Origin: Mesorhizobium sp. ES1-4
Lineage (GTDB): Bacteria; Pseudomonadota; Alphaproteobacteria; Rhizobiales; Rhizobiaceae
DNA: 64,000 nt
Assembly: GCF_020164745.1 (NCBI RefSeq)
Contig: NZ_JAIUGV010000020.1
Span: forward strand, 1-64,000
Direction: 5' to 3'
Shown here piece after piece: positions 8,098 to 17,010 of this stretch (position 1 is its first letter; each line of letters begins with the position of its first letter). The position numbers and the translations under genes were made by a program. The notes beneath the pieces were generated by a model. The model made no database searches and had not been told where the DNA came from. It saw only the letters and a list, made by a program, of their open reading frames with translations.

Positions 8098-8985
8098 TTG
8101 ATATCTCCCGCTGCCGCCTACCGAAACCTGCTGCTGTTCGTGCTGCCGGCCCTGGCCGTCTATTTGGTCTTTGCTGTGCTGCCGCTGGCGACGTCGATCG
8201 TGATGAGCTTCTTTCAGACGAGTGGCGCTTCAGGCCGGACGTTCGTCGGCCTCGCCAATTACGAACGCCTGTTCACGCACCCGACCATAAGTGCCCGCTT
8301 CTGGAATGCGTTGCTCAACAACATCCAGTATTTCGCCATCCATCTGATTGTCGAAGTGCCGGTAGGCTTGCTGCTGGCTGCTTTGCTCACCTCCGGCAAA
8401 CTGGCTCGGTCGGAAGGCATCTATCGCACCTTGCTGTTTATTCCGGCGACGCTGTCGGTGGTCATCGTCGGCTTCGTCTGGCGCCTCATCATTAACCCGC
8501 TCTGGGGCCTGGTCGGCTTTCCGCTGCTCGGAACGGAATCGACCGCGCTCACCACCATCTCGCTGATGTCGGTGTGGCAGTATTTCGGCATCCCGATGGT
8601 CTTCCTCTACAGTGCCCTGCTGGCGGTGCCCAACGAGCTTGTCGAGGCCGCCAAGATCGACGGCGCCAGCGGCTGGACGACCTTCTGGAAGATCAAGTTC
8701 CCGCTGATCGCGCCGCAGTTCGGCCTGATCGCGATCCTCACCTACATCTGGACCTTCAACGGCTTCGACCTGGTGTTCGCGCTCAACGGATCGGCGCCCG
8801 GTCCGAACTACAGCACCGACATCCTCGGCACCTACTTCTACCGCACCTTCTTTGGCTCGAGCGGACAGCTTGCCGATCTCGACCTGGGCGCTGCGGTCGC
8901 GACGGTCATCTTCCTCACCGTGTTGCTGGTGACGGCAGCCTATTTCTGGCTGATCCAGCGCCGTCTGAAATCCTATTCGGTCTAG
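8098..8985 (+). CDS. ABC importer permease, MalF-like
   Basis: 295 residues with six predicted membrane segments, beginning NLLLFVLPALAVYLVFAVLPL. The cytoplasmic EAA loop, which docks on the ATPase, is NELVEAAKIDGASGWTTFWKIKFPL. The start is TTG 8098 with AGAGG about eight bases before; no ATG in frame is better placed. It pairs with the second permease 8 bp downstream and the binding protein upstream to form the membrane channel of a carbohydrate importer. Confidence 0.9.
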   Translation: MISPAAAYRNLLLFVLPALAVYLVFAVLPLATSIVMSFFQTSGASGRTFVGLANYERLFTHPTISARFWNALLNNIQYFAIHLIVEVPVGLLLAALLTSGKLARSEGIYRTLLFIPATLSVVIVGFVWRLIINPLWGLVGFPLLGTESTALTTISLMSVWQYFGIPMVFLYSALLAVPNELVEAAKIDGASGWTTFWKIKFPLIAPQFGLIAILTYIWTFNGFDLVFALNGSAPGPNYSTDILGTYFYRTFFGSSGQLADLDLGAAVATVIFLTVLLVTAAYFWLIQRRLKSYSV

Positions 8986-8993
8986 GAGCTGAC

Positions 8994-9881
8994 ATGAGCG
9001 CCCCAGACCGCATATCAGACCTTGCCATACCAGCCGCCCGCCGTCGCCAGGACCGCGAACCCTGGCCGGTCGAACGCATCATCGTGCACGCGCTGCTGAT
9101 CCTGTTCGTGCTGCTTGCCATCGGGCCGGTGCTGATCGTCATCATCAATTCGCTGAAGACGACGCCGGCGATCTTCGGCGGACCGTTTGATCTGCCGACG
9201 GCCAAGACCTTCAGCCTCGAAGGCTACAAGCGCGTCTTCACGCGCGGCAATTTCATCGTCAACTACCTCAACAGCCTGATCGTCACGGTGACCACCATCG
9301 TGCTCACCATGGTGCTGTCGACCCTCGCCGCCTTTGCCCTGGTCGAATACCGCGTGCGGCTGGCCTCGCTGCTTGGCGGGCTGTTCGTGCTCGGCATCAT
9401 GCTGCCGATCCGGCTCGGCACCATCCCGCTGATCCAGATGATGCTGGCCTGGCGGCTGATGGACACGCTTGCCGCACTCATCCTCGTCTACACCGCCATG
9501 AGCGTCCCGATCGCGGTGACGTTGATGGTCACCTATTTCCGCACCGTGCCGACCGATCTCAAGGAAGCCGCGCGCATGGATGGCGCCAGCGAACTGCGCA
9601 CCTTCTGGATCGTGCTGCCTTTGGTCAGGCCGGGCCTCGCCGCAGTCGCGGCACTCACCATGCTGCCGGTCTGGAACGACCTCTGGTTTCCGCTGATCCT
9701 GGCGCCGAGCCGGCAGAACCAGACGGTGACGCTCGGCGTGCAGCAATTCGTCGGCCAGTTCATGAACGACTATCCCGCGCTGCTCGCCGCACTCACGCTC
9801 GGCGCGGTGCCGCTGGTTCTGCTGTTTACCCTGTTCTCGCGGCAATTCATCAGCGGCCTCAGCAAGGGCTACAGCAAATAG
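8994..9881 (+). CDS. ABC importer permease, MalG-like
   Basis: ATG 8994 (GGAGCTGAC upstream) gives 295 residues with six membrane segments. The EAA loop is TDLKEAARMDGASELRTFWIVLPLVRPG and the protein ends in the GLSKGYSK tail seen in MalG-like permeases (usual ending GxxxGAxKG). It starts 8 bp after the MalF-like gene and forms a heterodimer with its product. Confidence 0.92.
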   Translation: MSAPDRISDLAIPAARRRQDREPWPVERIIVHALLILFVLLAIGPVLIVIINSLKTTPAIFGGPFDLPTAKTFSLEGYKRVFTRGNFIVNYLNSLIVTVTTIVLTMVLSTLAAFALVEYRVRLASLLGGLFVLGIMLPIRLGTIPLIQMMLAWRLMDTLAALILVYTAMSVPIAVTLMVTYFRTVPTDLKEAARMDGASELRTFWIVLPLVRPGLAAVAALTMLPVWNDLWFPLILAPSRQNQTVTLGVQQFVGQFMNDYPALLAALTLGAVPLVLLFTLFSRQFISGLSKGYSK

Positions 9882-9938
9882 CCGTGCCTCCGACAGATTT
9901 TAACGAGACTGACAATTTCGAACTGATGGAACGATGCG

Positions 9939-10982
9939 ATGCAGATAGGCACTTACATCCGCCGGCAGCCCGCGACCCTCACCGGTCTCCCCGCCGCCAT
10001 CGGCGCGGATCTCGATGGCTTTGCGAGCCTGCGCCAGAGGCCGGAACGGATCGTGCTGCTCGGCACCGGCTCGTCGATGAACGCACTTCTGGCCGGCGCC
10101 GAAGCGCTGGAGGAGGGGACGGGTGCCTCCGTGATCGCCAAGGAGCCGGAGGCATTCCTGCGCCTGCCGCCCAGGGCATCGGCCCAGCGCACGTTGGTGC
10201 TGGCCGCTTCGCAGTCGGGCATGAGCATCACCACGATTGAAGCGGTGCGCCTGGCGGTTGAGCTCGGTTTCCCGACGCTTGTCATCACCGGTGAAGCCGG
10301 CAGCCTGATCACCGAGACCGGCGCCGAGATCATCGTCATGCCGATCGGCACGGAGACGGTCGGCCCCAAGACCATGGGCTATTCCGCCACCGTCATCTCG
10401 GTGCTGGCGGTCGCCGCCAAGCTCGCCGGCAGGACGATCGATGTGTCGGGGTTGCTGCAGCAACTGGAACAGACGGCGGAAACCGGTCTTGCCGCCGCGA
10501 AAGACTTGATAATCCGCTTCGGTGTGCCCGATTACATCCTGGTCGCTGGCCAGGCGACGCATCTCGGCACCGCGCTCGAGACGTCGCTCAAGATTGCCGA
10601 GATCAGCGGTGTGCCGACTGCTGGTTTCGACACCGAGGAGGCTTTGCACGGCCATGTCTATGGCACGACGGATAAGAGCCTGGTTATATCAATCGCGCAG
10701 ACCGAGGCCGAGGCCAAGGTTGCCGCCAATCTCGGCGAGGCACTGGCCGAACTCGGACCACGCACCGTCGTCCTGAACCTCTCCGGCTACTCGACCCGCT
10801 TCGACCTCGATGTCAACTGGCCGACGGAGCCAAAACAGCAATGGCTGGCCGGCTGCTGGGCGCCGATGCCGCTGCAATGGTATGGCTGCGAGCTGGCGAT
10901 CGCGCGCGGCATCGATCCTGACAAGATGATCTACCCCAACCTCGGACGGCGGCTCAACGTGCGCATCCGCAAGGAGGCGTGA
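9939..10982 (+). CDS. Double-SIS-domain sugar-phosphate isomerase/deglycase
   Basis: 347 residues made only of two SIS (sugar isomerase) domains, about residues 25-165 and 190-320, as in the C-terminal half of GlmS and in FrlB/AgaS-type enzymes. Visible SIS motifs are LLGTGSSMNA, LAASQSGMSITT and, in the second domain, LVAGQATHLGTALETSLKIAEISGV followed by FDTEEALHGHVYG. The Glu-His pair of the latter is the part that catalyses isomerisation or deamination in GlmS-like enzymes. There is no glutaminase domain. With the ROK kinase next to it (1-base overlap), it would act on a phosphorylated amino sugar or Amadori compound; which of these is not decided by sequence. Confidence 0.85.
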   Translation: MQIGTYIRRQPATLTGLPAAIGADLDGFASLRQRPERIVLLGTGSSMNALLAGAEALEEGTGASVIAKEPEAFLRLPPRASAQRTLVLAASQSGMSITTIEAVRLAVELGFPTLVITGEAGSLITETGAEIIVMPIGTETVGPKTMGYSATVISVLAVAAKLAGRTIDVSGLLQQLEQTAETGLAAAKDLIIRFGVPDYILVAGQATHLGTALETSLKIAEISGVPTAGFDTEEALHGHVYGTTDKSLVISIAQTEAEAKVAANLGEALAELGPRTVVLNLSGYSTRFDLDVNWPTEPKQQWLAGCWAPMPLQWYGCELAIARGIDPDKMIYPNLGRRLNVRIRKEA

Positions 10983-11911
10983 TGGTAACCGCTGTTGGAA
11001 TCGACATTGGCGGCAGCCTGGTCAAGCTCGGCGTCGTCGACGGTTCGGGCAAGGTCCTCGCGCGCAGCGCTGTCCCGGTGCATCGCGATATAGAATTCGC
11101 CGATTTCGTTCATCTGGTCACCAACGTGACCGAGGAACTGAGGCGGGCATTTCCCGGCATCACTGCGATCGGCATCGGCGTGCCCGGCACGCCCAATCCC
11201 GAGACCGGCATGCTCAACGGCCGCTGTCCGGCGATCCCGGCGCTGCTGAAGGGGTCGCTGTCGAAACTGTTCTCGATCCGCTTCGGCGTGCCGGCCGTCG
11301 TCCGCAACGACGCCGTCAGCGCTACCCATGGCGAAATGCGCCATGGCGCCGGACGTCCGTTCTCGCGCTTTGCGCTGCTGACGCTTGGCACCGGCATTGG
11401 CGGGTCGATGGTCATCGACCGCAAGGTCATCGACGGCCCGGACGGGCTGCCGCCGCAGTTCGGCTGCATCTCGCTCGACCCGGCCCGCACCGATATCGCC
11501 GATCCGGTGCCGGGCATGGTCGAGAACCTGGCCAGCGCCCGCGCGCTGGTCAACCGCTACCGCCAGCTCAAGCCCGACACCGATGCCAAGGACGCCGAGA
11601 CCGTCGTCGATCTCGCCAAGGGAGGCGATCCGGCAGCGCTGCAGGTCGTCGACGAAGTGGCGCGCTGGCTCGGCCAGATGATCGGCATCATGTCAAACAT
11701 GCTCAATATCGAGGCGGCGATCATCGGCGGCGGCCTGTCGCTGGCCGGTCCCTTCTTCATTGATCGCATAGCCAAAAATGTCAGGGATTTCGTCCTGCTC
11801 AAGCCTGGCCGGCCGCCGGTGATCGTGGCGGCGGAGCACGGCAACGATGCCGGCGTGATCGGCACCGCGGCACTGGCGCTCGACCTGTTCGCGCCCCCGG
11901 CAAAGGAATAG
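10982..11911 (+). CDS. ROK-family sugar kinase lacking the usual zinc-binding motif
   Basis: ATG 10982 shares one base with the preceding TGA and has AAGGAGG upstream; 309 residues. The ATP phosphate-binding loop GIDIGGSLVKLGVVD (residues 6-20), the GVPGTPNPETG segment, catalytic Asp in VRNDAVSATHGE and the second phosphate loop LTLGTGIGGSMV are all present. The CxCGxxGC zinc cluster of ordinary ROK kinases is absent: the corresponding stretch reads GLPPQFGCISLDPARTD with a single cysteine. The kinase probably phosphorylates the imported sugar before the SIS enzyme acts. Confidence 0.87.
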   Translation: MVTAVGIDIGGSLVKLGVVDGSGKVLARSAVPVHRDIEFADFVHLVTNVTEELRRAFPGITAIGIGVPGTPNPETGMLNGRCPAIPALLKGSLSKLFSIRFGVPAVVRNDAVSATHGEMRHGAGRPFSRFALLTLGTGIGGSMVIDRKVIDGPDGLPPQFGCISLDPARTDIADPVPGMVENLASARALVNRYRQLKPDTDAKDAETVVDLAKGGDPAALQVVDEVARWLGQMIGIMSNMLNIEAAIIGGGLSLAGPFFIDRIAKNVRDFVLLKPGRPPVIVAAEHGNDAGVIGTAALALDLFAPPAKE

Positions 11912-11915
11912 CCCC

Positions 11916-13007
11916 ATGGCGGATGTCGAACTGCGCAAGATTTCGAAAAGCTTCCAGAACCTGAAGGTCGTGCACGATATCGATCTCGAGATCGCCGAGG
12001 GCGAGTTCGTCGTCCTCGTCGGACCGTCCGGCTGCGGCAAGTCGACGACGCTGCGCATGGTGGCGGGACTGGACCGGCCGAGCGGCGGCGAGATCCATAT
12101 TGGCGGCCGGCTGGTCAACGACGTCCAGGCCAGGGATCGCGACATCGCCATGGTGTTCCAGAGCTACGCCCTCTATCCGCAAATGACGGTGGCGCAGAAC
12201 ATGGCTTTCGGCCTGCGCATCCGCAAGGTTCCGGACGCCGAGGTGACGCAACGCATCGCACGTGTCGCCGACATTCTCGATCTCAGCGAGCTTCTTCAGC
12301 GCAAGCCGCACCAACTGTCCGGCGGCCAACGCCAGCGCGTCGCCATGGGCCGCGCCATGGTGCGCCAGCCGAAAGTCTTCCTGTTCGACGAGCCGCTCTC
12401 CAATCTTGACGCCAAGCTCAGGGGCAAGATGCGCGCCGAGATCAAGAAGCTGCACCAGATGGTCGCCACCACCACGGTCTATGTCACCCACGACCAGGTC
12501 GAGGCGATGACCTTGGCCGACCGCGTCGTGGTGATGAACAAGGGGCGCATCGAACAGATCGGACCGCCCAACGACCTCTACCACGAGCCGGCCAGCCGCT
12601 TCGTCGCCGGCTTCATCGGCAGCCCCGGCATGAACTTCTTCAAGTGCCGGCTGGAAGCGCGCGGCGACCGCCTGGCGGTGGTGCTCGGCGATGGCACGGC
12701 GCTTGCCGTTCTGGCGTCCCGCACCGCGCGCTACACCGGCCATGCCGGGCGCGAGCTCGAATTCGGCCTGCGGCCCGAGCATATCACCGAGCAGCGCGAG
12801 CGGCCCGATAGCGTCGACATCAAGGTGCCGGTCGAGGTCGTCGAGCCGATGGGTATGGAAACGCTGCTGCACGTGCTGGTCGCCGGCGCGGAAGTGACGG
12901 CGCGCATCGATCCCGCGGCGACACCGAAGCCAGGCGAGATGGCGACGCTGTCGCTCGGCATGGCCCACATGCATTTGCTCGATCTCGAAAGCGGCAAGGT
13001 GCTCTGA
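11916..13007 (+). CDS. ABC importer ATPase, MalK/UgpC type
   Basis: 363 residues. Walker A GPSGCGKST at 36-44, Q-loop FQSYALYPQM at 81-90, signature LSGGQRQRV from 134, Walker B VFLFDEP around 154-160, and the His switch in YVTHDQVEAMT. A C-terminal TOBE/regulatory domain (about 240-363) has FGLRPEHI. It closes the operon that starts at 6632 and energises the two permeases. A C-terminal ATPase gene order is usual in rhizobial sugar importers. Confidence 0.95.
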   Translation: MADVELRKISKSFQNLKVVHDIDLEIAEGEFVVLVGPSGCGKSTTLRMVAGLDRPSGGEIHIGGRLVNDVQARDRDIAMVFQSYALYPQMTVAQNMAFGLRIRKVPDAEVTQRIARVADILDLSELLQRKPHQLSGGQRQRVAMGRAMVRQPKVFLFDEPLSNLDAKLRGKMRAEIKKLHQMVATTTVYVTHDQVEAMTLADRVVVMNKGRIEQIGPPNDLYHEPASRFVAGFIGSPGMNFFKCRLEARGDRLAVVLGDGTALAVLASRTARYTGHAGRELEFGLRPEHITEQRERPDSVDIKVPVEVVEPMGMETLLHVLVAGAEVTARIDPAATPKPGEMATLSLGMAHMHLLDLESGKVL

Positions 13008-13067
13008 GACGCGACGGCTCCAACACAGGTCGAAACCGGCCCACCACACATTCGCGTGTCGAAACGC

Positions 13068-13101
13068 AAAAACAATATATTATCCGTTGACAAATATAAT
13101 T
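13068..13101 (+). promoter_or_regulatory. Regulatory box A, shared with 17788-17817
   Basis: AATATATTATCCGTTGACA (13074-13092) matches 17 of 19 bases of the box at 17788-17806, and both continue into an ATATAATTT stretch. Box A lies 100 bp before the ATPase gene at 13192. The surrounding DNA is GC-rich, so the AT-rich match is conspicuous. Probable operator/promoter for the polyamine-type importer, most likely bound by the GntR protein encoded at 17011-17712. Confidence 0.7.
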
Positions 13102-13191
13102 TCTGAGCGAATTTTAGGTGCGGCGCCAGACGGCCGTGATGGCCTTCGACATGCAGGGACATCTTAAACGCAGTCCAGGAATGTGCCGGTC

Positions 13192-14190
13192 ATGATCGAC
13201 ATCCACAGCGTGTCAAAATCCTTCGTGACCCGGGATGCCGATCCGGTGCATGCGCTGAACCTGGTCAGTCTCGAAATCTACGATAATGAGTTCTTCACGC
13301 TGCTCGGCCCGTCGGGCTGCGGCAAGACAACCTTGTTGCGCCTGATCGCCGGCTTCGAGGCGCCGAGTTCGGGCGCCATCCGCATCGCCGGCAATGACGT
13401 CGCGGCGTTGCCGCCGCAGAAGCGGCCGGTCAACACGGTGTTCCAGAGCTACGCGCTGTTCCCGCATATGAGCGTCGCCGAGAATGTCGCGTTCGGGCTG
13501 GAAATGCAGAAAGCGCCAAGATCGTTGATCGACGAGCGCGTCAGGGAAGCGCTTGCAATGGTGCGGCTGGAAGGCTTTGCGGCGCGCCGCCCGGCGCAAT
13601 TGTCGGGTGGCCAGCAGCAGCGCGTCGCGGTGGCGCGCGCGCTTGCGCCCAAACCAAGCGTTCTCCTGCTCGACGAGCCGCTGTCGGCGCTCGACCTCAA
13701 GTTGCGCAAAGGCATGCAGAGCGAGTTGAAACGGCTGCAGCGCGAAACCGGCATCACCTTCGTTCTGGTTACCCACGACCAGGAGGAGGCGCTGGCCATG
13801 TCCGACCGCATCGCGGTCATGCGCAGCGGCGACGTGCTGCAGGTCGGCACGCCAAGGGACATCTACGACAACCCGCAGGACCGCTTCGTCGCCGACTTCA
13901 TCGGCGAGTCCAACCTTTTGCCTGGTGCAACCCTTGGCCGCGACCCGGCGAAAACCATCGTCGTGCGCCCCGAACACATCGTCGTGTCGCCGGCATCGGA
14001 CGGCACCAAGGGACACGCGACGGGCGCGGTCTCCGCCATCACCTTCCTTGGCTCCGACACGCTCTATGAGGTCGTGCTGGAGGAGGGGGCAAAACTGCAT
14101 TCGCGCTCGCGCGGCGGTGCGGCGCTTTCGACCGGCGACAGGGTCGTCGTGGACTGGGCACGGCATCTCGAACGCGAACTGGCGAACTGA
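13192..14190 (+). CDS. ABC importer ATPase, PotA-like
   Basis: ATG 13192 with AGGA 11 bases upstream is preferred over GTG 13183; 332 residues. Walker A GPSGCGKTT, Q-loop FQSYALFPHM, signature LSGGQQQRV, Walker B VLLLDEPLSALD and His switch LVTHDQEEA are all intact. The C-terminal TOBE segment contains VRPEHIVVSP. PotA-like ATPases serve spermidine/putrescine, opine or related amine importers. It is first in a four-gene operon (ATPase, two permeases, binding protein). Confidence 0.93.
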   Translation: MIDIHSVSKSFVTRDADPVHALNLVSLEIYDNEFFTLLGPSGCGKTTLLRLIAGFEAPSSGAIRIAGNDVAALPPQKRPVNTVFQSYALFPHMSVAENVAFGLEMQKAPRSLIDERVREALAMVRLEGFAARRPAQLSGGQQQRVAVARALAPKPSVLLLDEPLSALDLKLRKGMQSELKRLQRETGITFVLVTHDQEEALAMSDRIAVMRSGDVLQVGTPRDIYDNPQDRFVADFIGESNLLPGATLGRDPAKTIVVRPEHIVVSPASDGTKGHATGAVSAITFLGSDTLYEVVLEEGAKLHSRSRGGAALSTGDRVVVDWARHLERELAN

Positions 14191-14191
14191 G

Positions 14192-15061
14192 ATGGGTCCG
14201 ACCCGCACCTGGCTCCTGATTGCGCCGGCCATGCTGGTCATCGGCATCTTCATGGTGCTGCCGCTGTTCCTGGCGGTCGCCTACTCCTTCATGACCGCCA
14301 ACCCCTATGGCGGCGTCACCGCGCCGGCGACCTTCGACGCCTATCTGCAGTTCCTCTACCAGCGCGACTTCGACGACAGCCTGGTGTTTTCGCCGAGCTA
14401 CGCGCTGATCATCCTGCGCTCGATCTATCTCGCCATCGCCACCACGATCATCTGCCTCGTCCTCGGCCTGCCGGTTGCCTGGTATATCGTCTGCCAGACG
14501 CCGGAGCGGCGGCGCATCCTTTTGTTCGCTGTCACGCTGCCGTTCTGGATCAATACCCTGATCCGCACCTATTGCTGGATCCTGATCCTGCGCGACGAGG
14601 GACTGGCGAACGGCGCGTTGCGCCATGCCGGCATCATCTCCGATCCGCTGCCGTTGCTTTACAATGACGGCTCGATCCTGCTCGGCCTCGTCTACACCTT
14701 CCTGCCCTTCATGGTGCTGCCGATCTATTCGACGCTGGAGCGCATCGATCCCCGGCTGATCGAGGCCGCGCACGACCTCTATGCCGGCCGCGCCGCCGTC
14801 TTCCGCCGCATCGTCTGGCCGCTGGCGCGGCCCGGCGCGCTGGCCGGCGCCACGCTGGTCTTCGCGCCGGCGCTGGGCTCCTTCCTGGCGCCGGACCTGC
14901 TCGGCGGCGGCAAGAAGCTGCTCATCGGCAGTCTGATCCAGATGCAGTTCACCTCCTCGCGCAACTGGCCGTTTGGTGCCGCGCTCTCGACCGTCGTGAC
15001 GGTCGTGGTGCTGACCGTCTTCGTCATCCGTTCGCGCAAGGCGCAGGAGGACCTGCGATGA
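14192..15061 (+). CDS. ABC importer permease, PotB-like
   Basis: 289 residues starting one base after the ATPase stop, with six membrane segments (first: TWLLIAPAMLVIGIFMVLPLF). The PotB-type EAA loop is LIEAAHDLYAGRAAVFRRIVWPLARPG, and INTLIRTYCWILILRDEG is a hallmark of the spermidine/putrescine permease group. Overlaps the next permease by four bases. Confidence 0.92.
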   Translation: MGPTRTWLLIAPAMLVIGIFMVLPLFLAVAYSFMTANPYGGVTAPATFDAYLQFLYQRDFDDSLVFSPSYALIILRSIYLAIATTIICLVLGLPVAWYIVCQTPERRRILLFAVTLPFWINTLIRTYCWILILRDEGLANGALRHAGIISDPLPLLYNDGSILLGLVYTFLPFMVLPIYSTLERIDPRLIEAAHDLYAGRAAVFRRIVWPLARPGALAGATLVFAPALGSFLAPDLLGGGKKLLIGSLIQMQFTSSRNWPFGAALSTVVTVVVLTVFVIRSRKAQEDLR

Positions 15062-15861
15062 ACGGCGTCAAACCCTTCGACTGGCGGCACACGCCCGGCC
15101 TGTCGGCCTACACCGCGCTGATCTTCGTGTTCTTCTACGCGCCGCTGCTGATCCTGGTGATCTACGCCTTCAACTCGAGCCGGCTGGTTACGGTGTGGGC
15201 CGGCTTCAGCTTCAAATGGTTCGTCGCCGTCGCCTACAATGGCGCGATCCGCGACGCCGCCTTGAACAGCGTCATCATCGCCATCGTCGCCACCATTGCC
15301 TCGACGGCGATCGCCACCGCCGGTGCGATTGCACTGGAACGCGGCCGGCCGCGCTTCGGGCGGGGTGCTGCAATGGCGCTGATCGCGATGCCGCTGGTGG
15401 TGCCGGAGATCGTCGTGGCGATCACCACGCTGATCTTCTTTTCGGGGCTCGGCATGCATCATGGGCTGCTCAATCTAATGATCGCCCACACCGTCTTCTG
15501 CATCCCATTCGCGCTGCTGCCGATCCAGGCGCGCCTGCGCGACATGGGCGGCACGCTGGAGGAGGCGGGACGCGACCTCTACGCTGACGAGTGGCGGCTG
15601 TTTCGACGTGTCACGCTGCCCTTGCTGCTGCCGGCAATCTCGGCCGGCGCCATCATGGCCTTCGTCGTCTCGCTCGATGATTTCCTGATCTCGATGATGG
15701 TGTCGAGCGCCGGCTCGACCACGCTGCCGGTCTACATCTACGGCATGATGCGGCTTGGCGTGACGCCCGAGGTCAACGCCATCTCCACCATCCTGCTTGC
15801 CGTTTCCATCATCTTCGTCGCCGCCGCCCTGCTCGTCGGACGGCGCAACAGATTTGCCTAG
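15058..15861 (+). CDS. ABC importer permease, PotC-like
   Basis: 267 residues; ATG 15058 overlaps the previous stop (ATGA), a sign of translational coupling. Six membrane segments, a periplasmic FNSSRL motif early in the protein typical of PotC, and the EAA loop LEEAGRDLYADEWRLFRRVTLPLLLP. It pairs with the PotB-like subunit. Confidence 0.92.
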   Translation: MNGVKPFDWRHTPGLSAYTALIFVFFYAPLLILVIYAFNSSRLVTVWAGFSFKWFVAVAYNGAIRDAALNSVIIAIVATIASTAIATAGAIALERGRPRFGRGAAMALIAMPLVVPEIVVAITTLIFFSGLGMHHGLLNLMIAHTVFCIPFALLPIQARLRDMGGTLEEAGRDLYADEWRLFRRVTLPLLLPAISAGAIMAFVVSLDDFLISMMVSSAGSTTLPVYIYGMMRLGVTPEVNAISTILLAVSIIFVAAALLVGRRNRFA

Positions 15862-15892
15862 AAAAATAAGACCAGACCAGAGGAGAACGAAC

Positions 15893-16939
15893 GTGACTAA
15901 ATGGAAAGAAGGACTTTCGAAGATAGCCCTTGCAGCCGCTATGCTCGGCGCAATCACCACCAGCGCGCTCGCCGATGCCGGCGAACTGCACATTTACAAC
16001 TGGACCGACTACACGTCGGACGAGATGATCAAGAAGTTCGAGGCGGAGACCGGGATCAAGGTTACCATCGACACCTATGATTCCAACGAAACCGCGCTCG
16101 CCAAGCTGAGCTCCGGTGCCGCCGGCTACGACGTGATGATCATCAGCAACGACTTCGTGCCGATCTTCATCAAGCAGAAGCTGTTCCAGGAAGTCGACGC
16201 CGGCGCGATGCCGAACTTCAAGAACGTCGATCCGAAATGGCAGCACCGGCCGTGGGATCCGGATGCGAAATACACCGTGCCATGGGTATGGGGCACCACC
16301 TCCTATTCCGTCGATACCGCCGTCTACAAGGGGCCGACCGACAGTTTGAAGCCGCTGTTCGACCCGCCGGCGGAATTGAAGGGCAAGGTCGGCATGTTCG
16401 GCTCGCCGACCGAGGTGATCTCGCTGGCGCTGGTCTATCTCGGCAAGGATCAGTGCAACAGCAATCCGGCCGACCTCAAGGAACTCGATGCCTTGCTCGA
16501 GGCGCAGAAGCCGTTCGTGAAGGTCTATAATTCCGACGGCATCGTCGAGCGTCAGGTTGCCGGCGAAACGGTCATGCACGAGCAATGGTCGGGCAAGGCG
16601 CTGGCGACGCGCCAGCAGAAGTCGACGGTCAAATACGTCTATCCTAGGGAAGGCGCTGTCGGCTGGATGGACAATGTCGCCGTGCCGACCAGCGCGCCCA
16701 ATGTCGAAAACGCCAAGAAGTTTCTCAACTTCCTGATGGATCCCGAAAACATCGCCCTGCAGCAGAAATACACCGGCTACCAGAGCGCTATCTCCGGATC
16801 GAACAAGCTCCTGGCGCCGGAAATTGGTGGTTCGCCCGAATTCAATCCGCCGGCCGATCTCAAGATCACCTTCGCGCCGTCATGCGACGAGAAGGCGATC
16901 CGCGCCTATGACCGGATCTGGACCAATCTGCGCCAGTAG
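15893..16939 (+). CDS. ABC importer binding protein, PotD/PotF-like
   Basis: GTG 15893 with AGGAG eight bases upstream gives 348 residues with a signal peptide cleaved near ALA-DAG (about residue 25). The mature N-terminus ELHIYNWTDYTSDEMIKKFE is the polyamine-binding-protein signature, followed by YDVMIISNDFVPIFIKQ and VPWVWGTTSYSVD. It would capture an amine, polyamine or opine-like ligand. The ligand is not predictable, but the neighbouring FAH and amidohydrolase genes suggest that it is catabolised. A strong terminator follows. Confidence 0.93.
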   Translation: MTKWKEGLSKIALAAAMLGAITTSALADAGELHIYNWTDYTSDEMIKKFEAETGIKVTIDTYDSNETALAKLSSGAAGYDVMIISNDFVPIFIKQKLFQEVDAGAMPNFKNVDPKWQHRPWDPDAKYTVPWVWGTTSYSVDTAVYKGPTDSLKPLFDPPAELKGKVGMFGSPTEVISLALVYLGKDQCNSNPADLKELDALLEAQKPFVKVYNSDGIVERQVAGETVMHEQWSGKALATRQQKSTVKYVYPREGAVGWMDNVAVPTSAPNVENAKKFLNFLMDPENIALQQKYTGYQSAISGSNKLLAPEIGGSPEFNPPADLKITFAPSCDEKAIRAYDRIWTNLRQ

Positions 16940-16950
16940 GCCGCGACACG

Positions 16951-16985
16951 AAACGCCGCCCGTCTTGCACGGGCGGCGTTTGTTT
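16951..16985 (+). terminator. Intrinsic terminator after the polyamine-type importer
   Basis: AAACGCCGCCCGT (16951-16963), loop CTTGC, ACGGGCGGCGTTT (16969-16981): a perfect 13-bp stem with a T-rich end (TTTGTTTCT). It separates the operon from the convergent GntR gene. Confidence 0.93.
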
Positions 16986-17010
16986 CTGTCCGAGGAGATC
17001 GAATGAAACG

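Noticed and set aside
13086..13100. TTGACA and TATAAT inside box A as a -35/-10 pair
   Set aside because: They are only about two bases apart instead of 16-18, so they cannot serve as one sigma-70 promoter; the box is better read as an operator overlapping a promoter element.
11799..14253. Long minus-strand frames opposite the ATPase genes
   Set aside because: They mirror GC-rich ATPase genes in the opposite strand, are rich in His/Arg/Gln and have no start signals.
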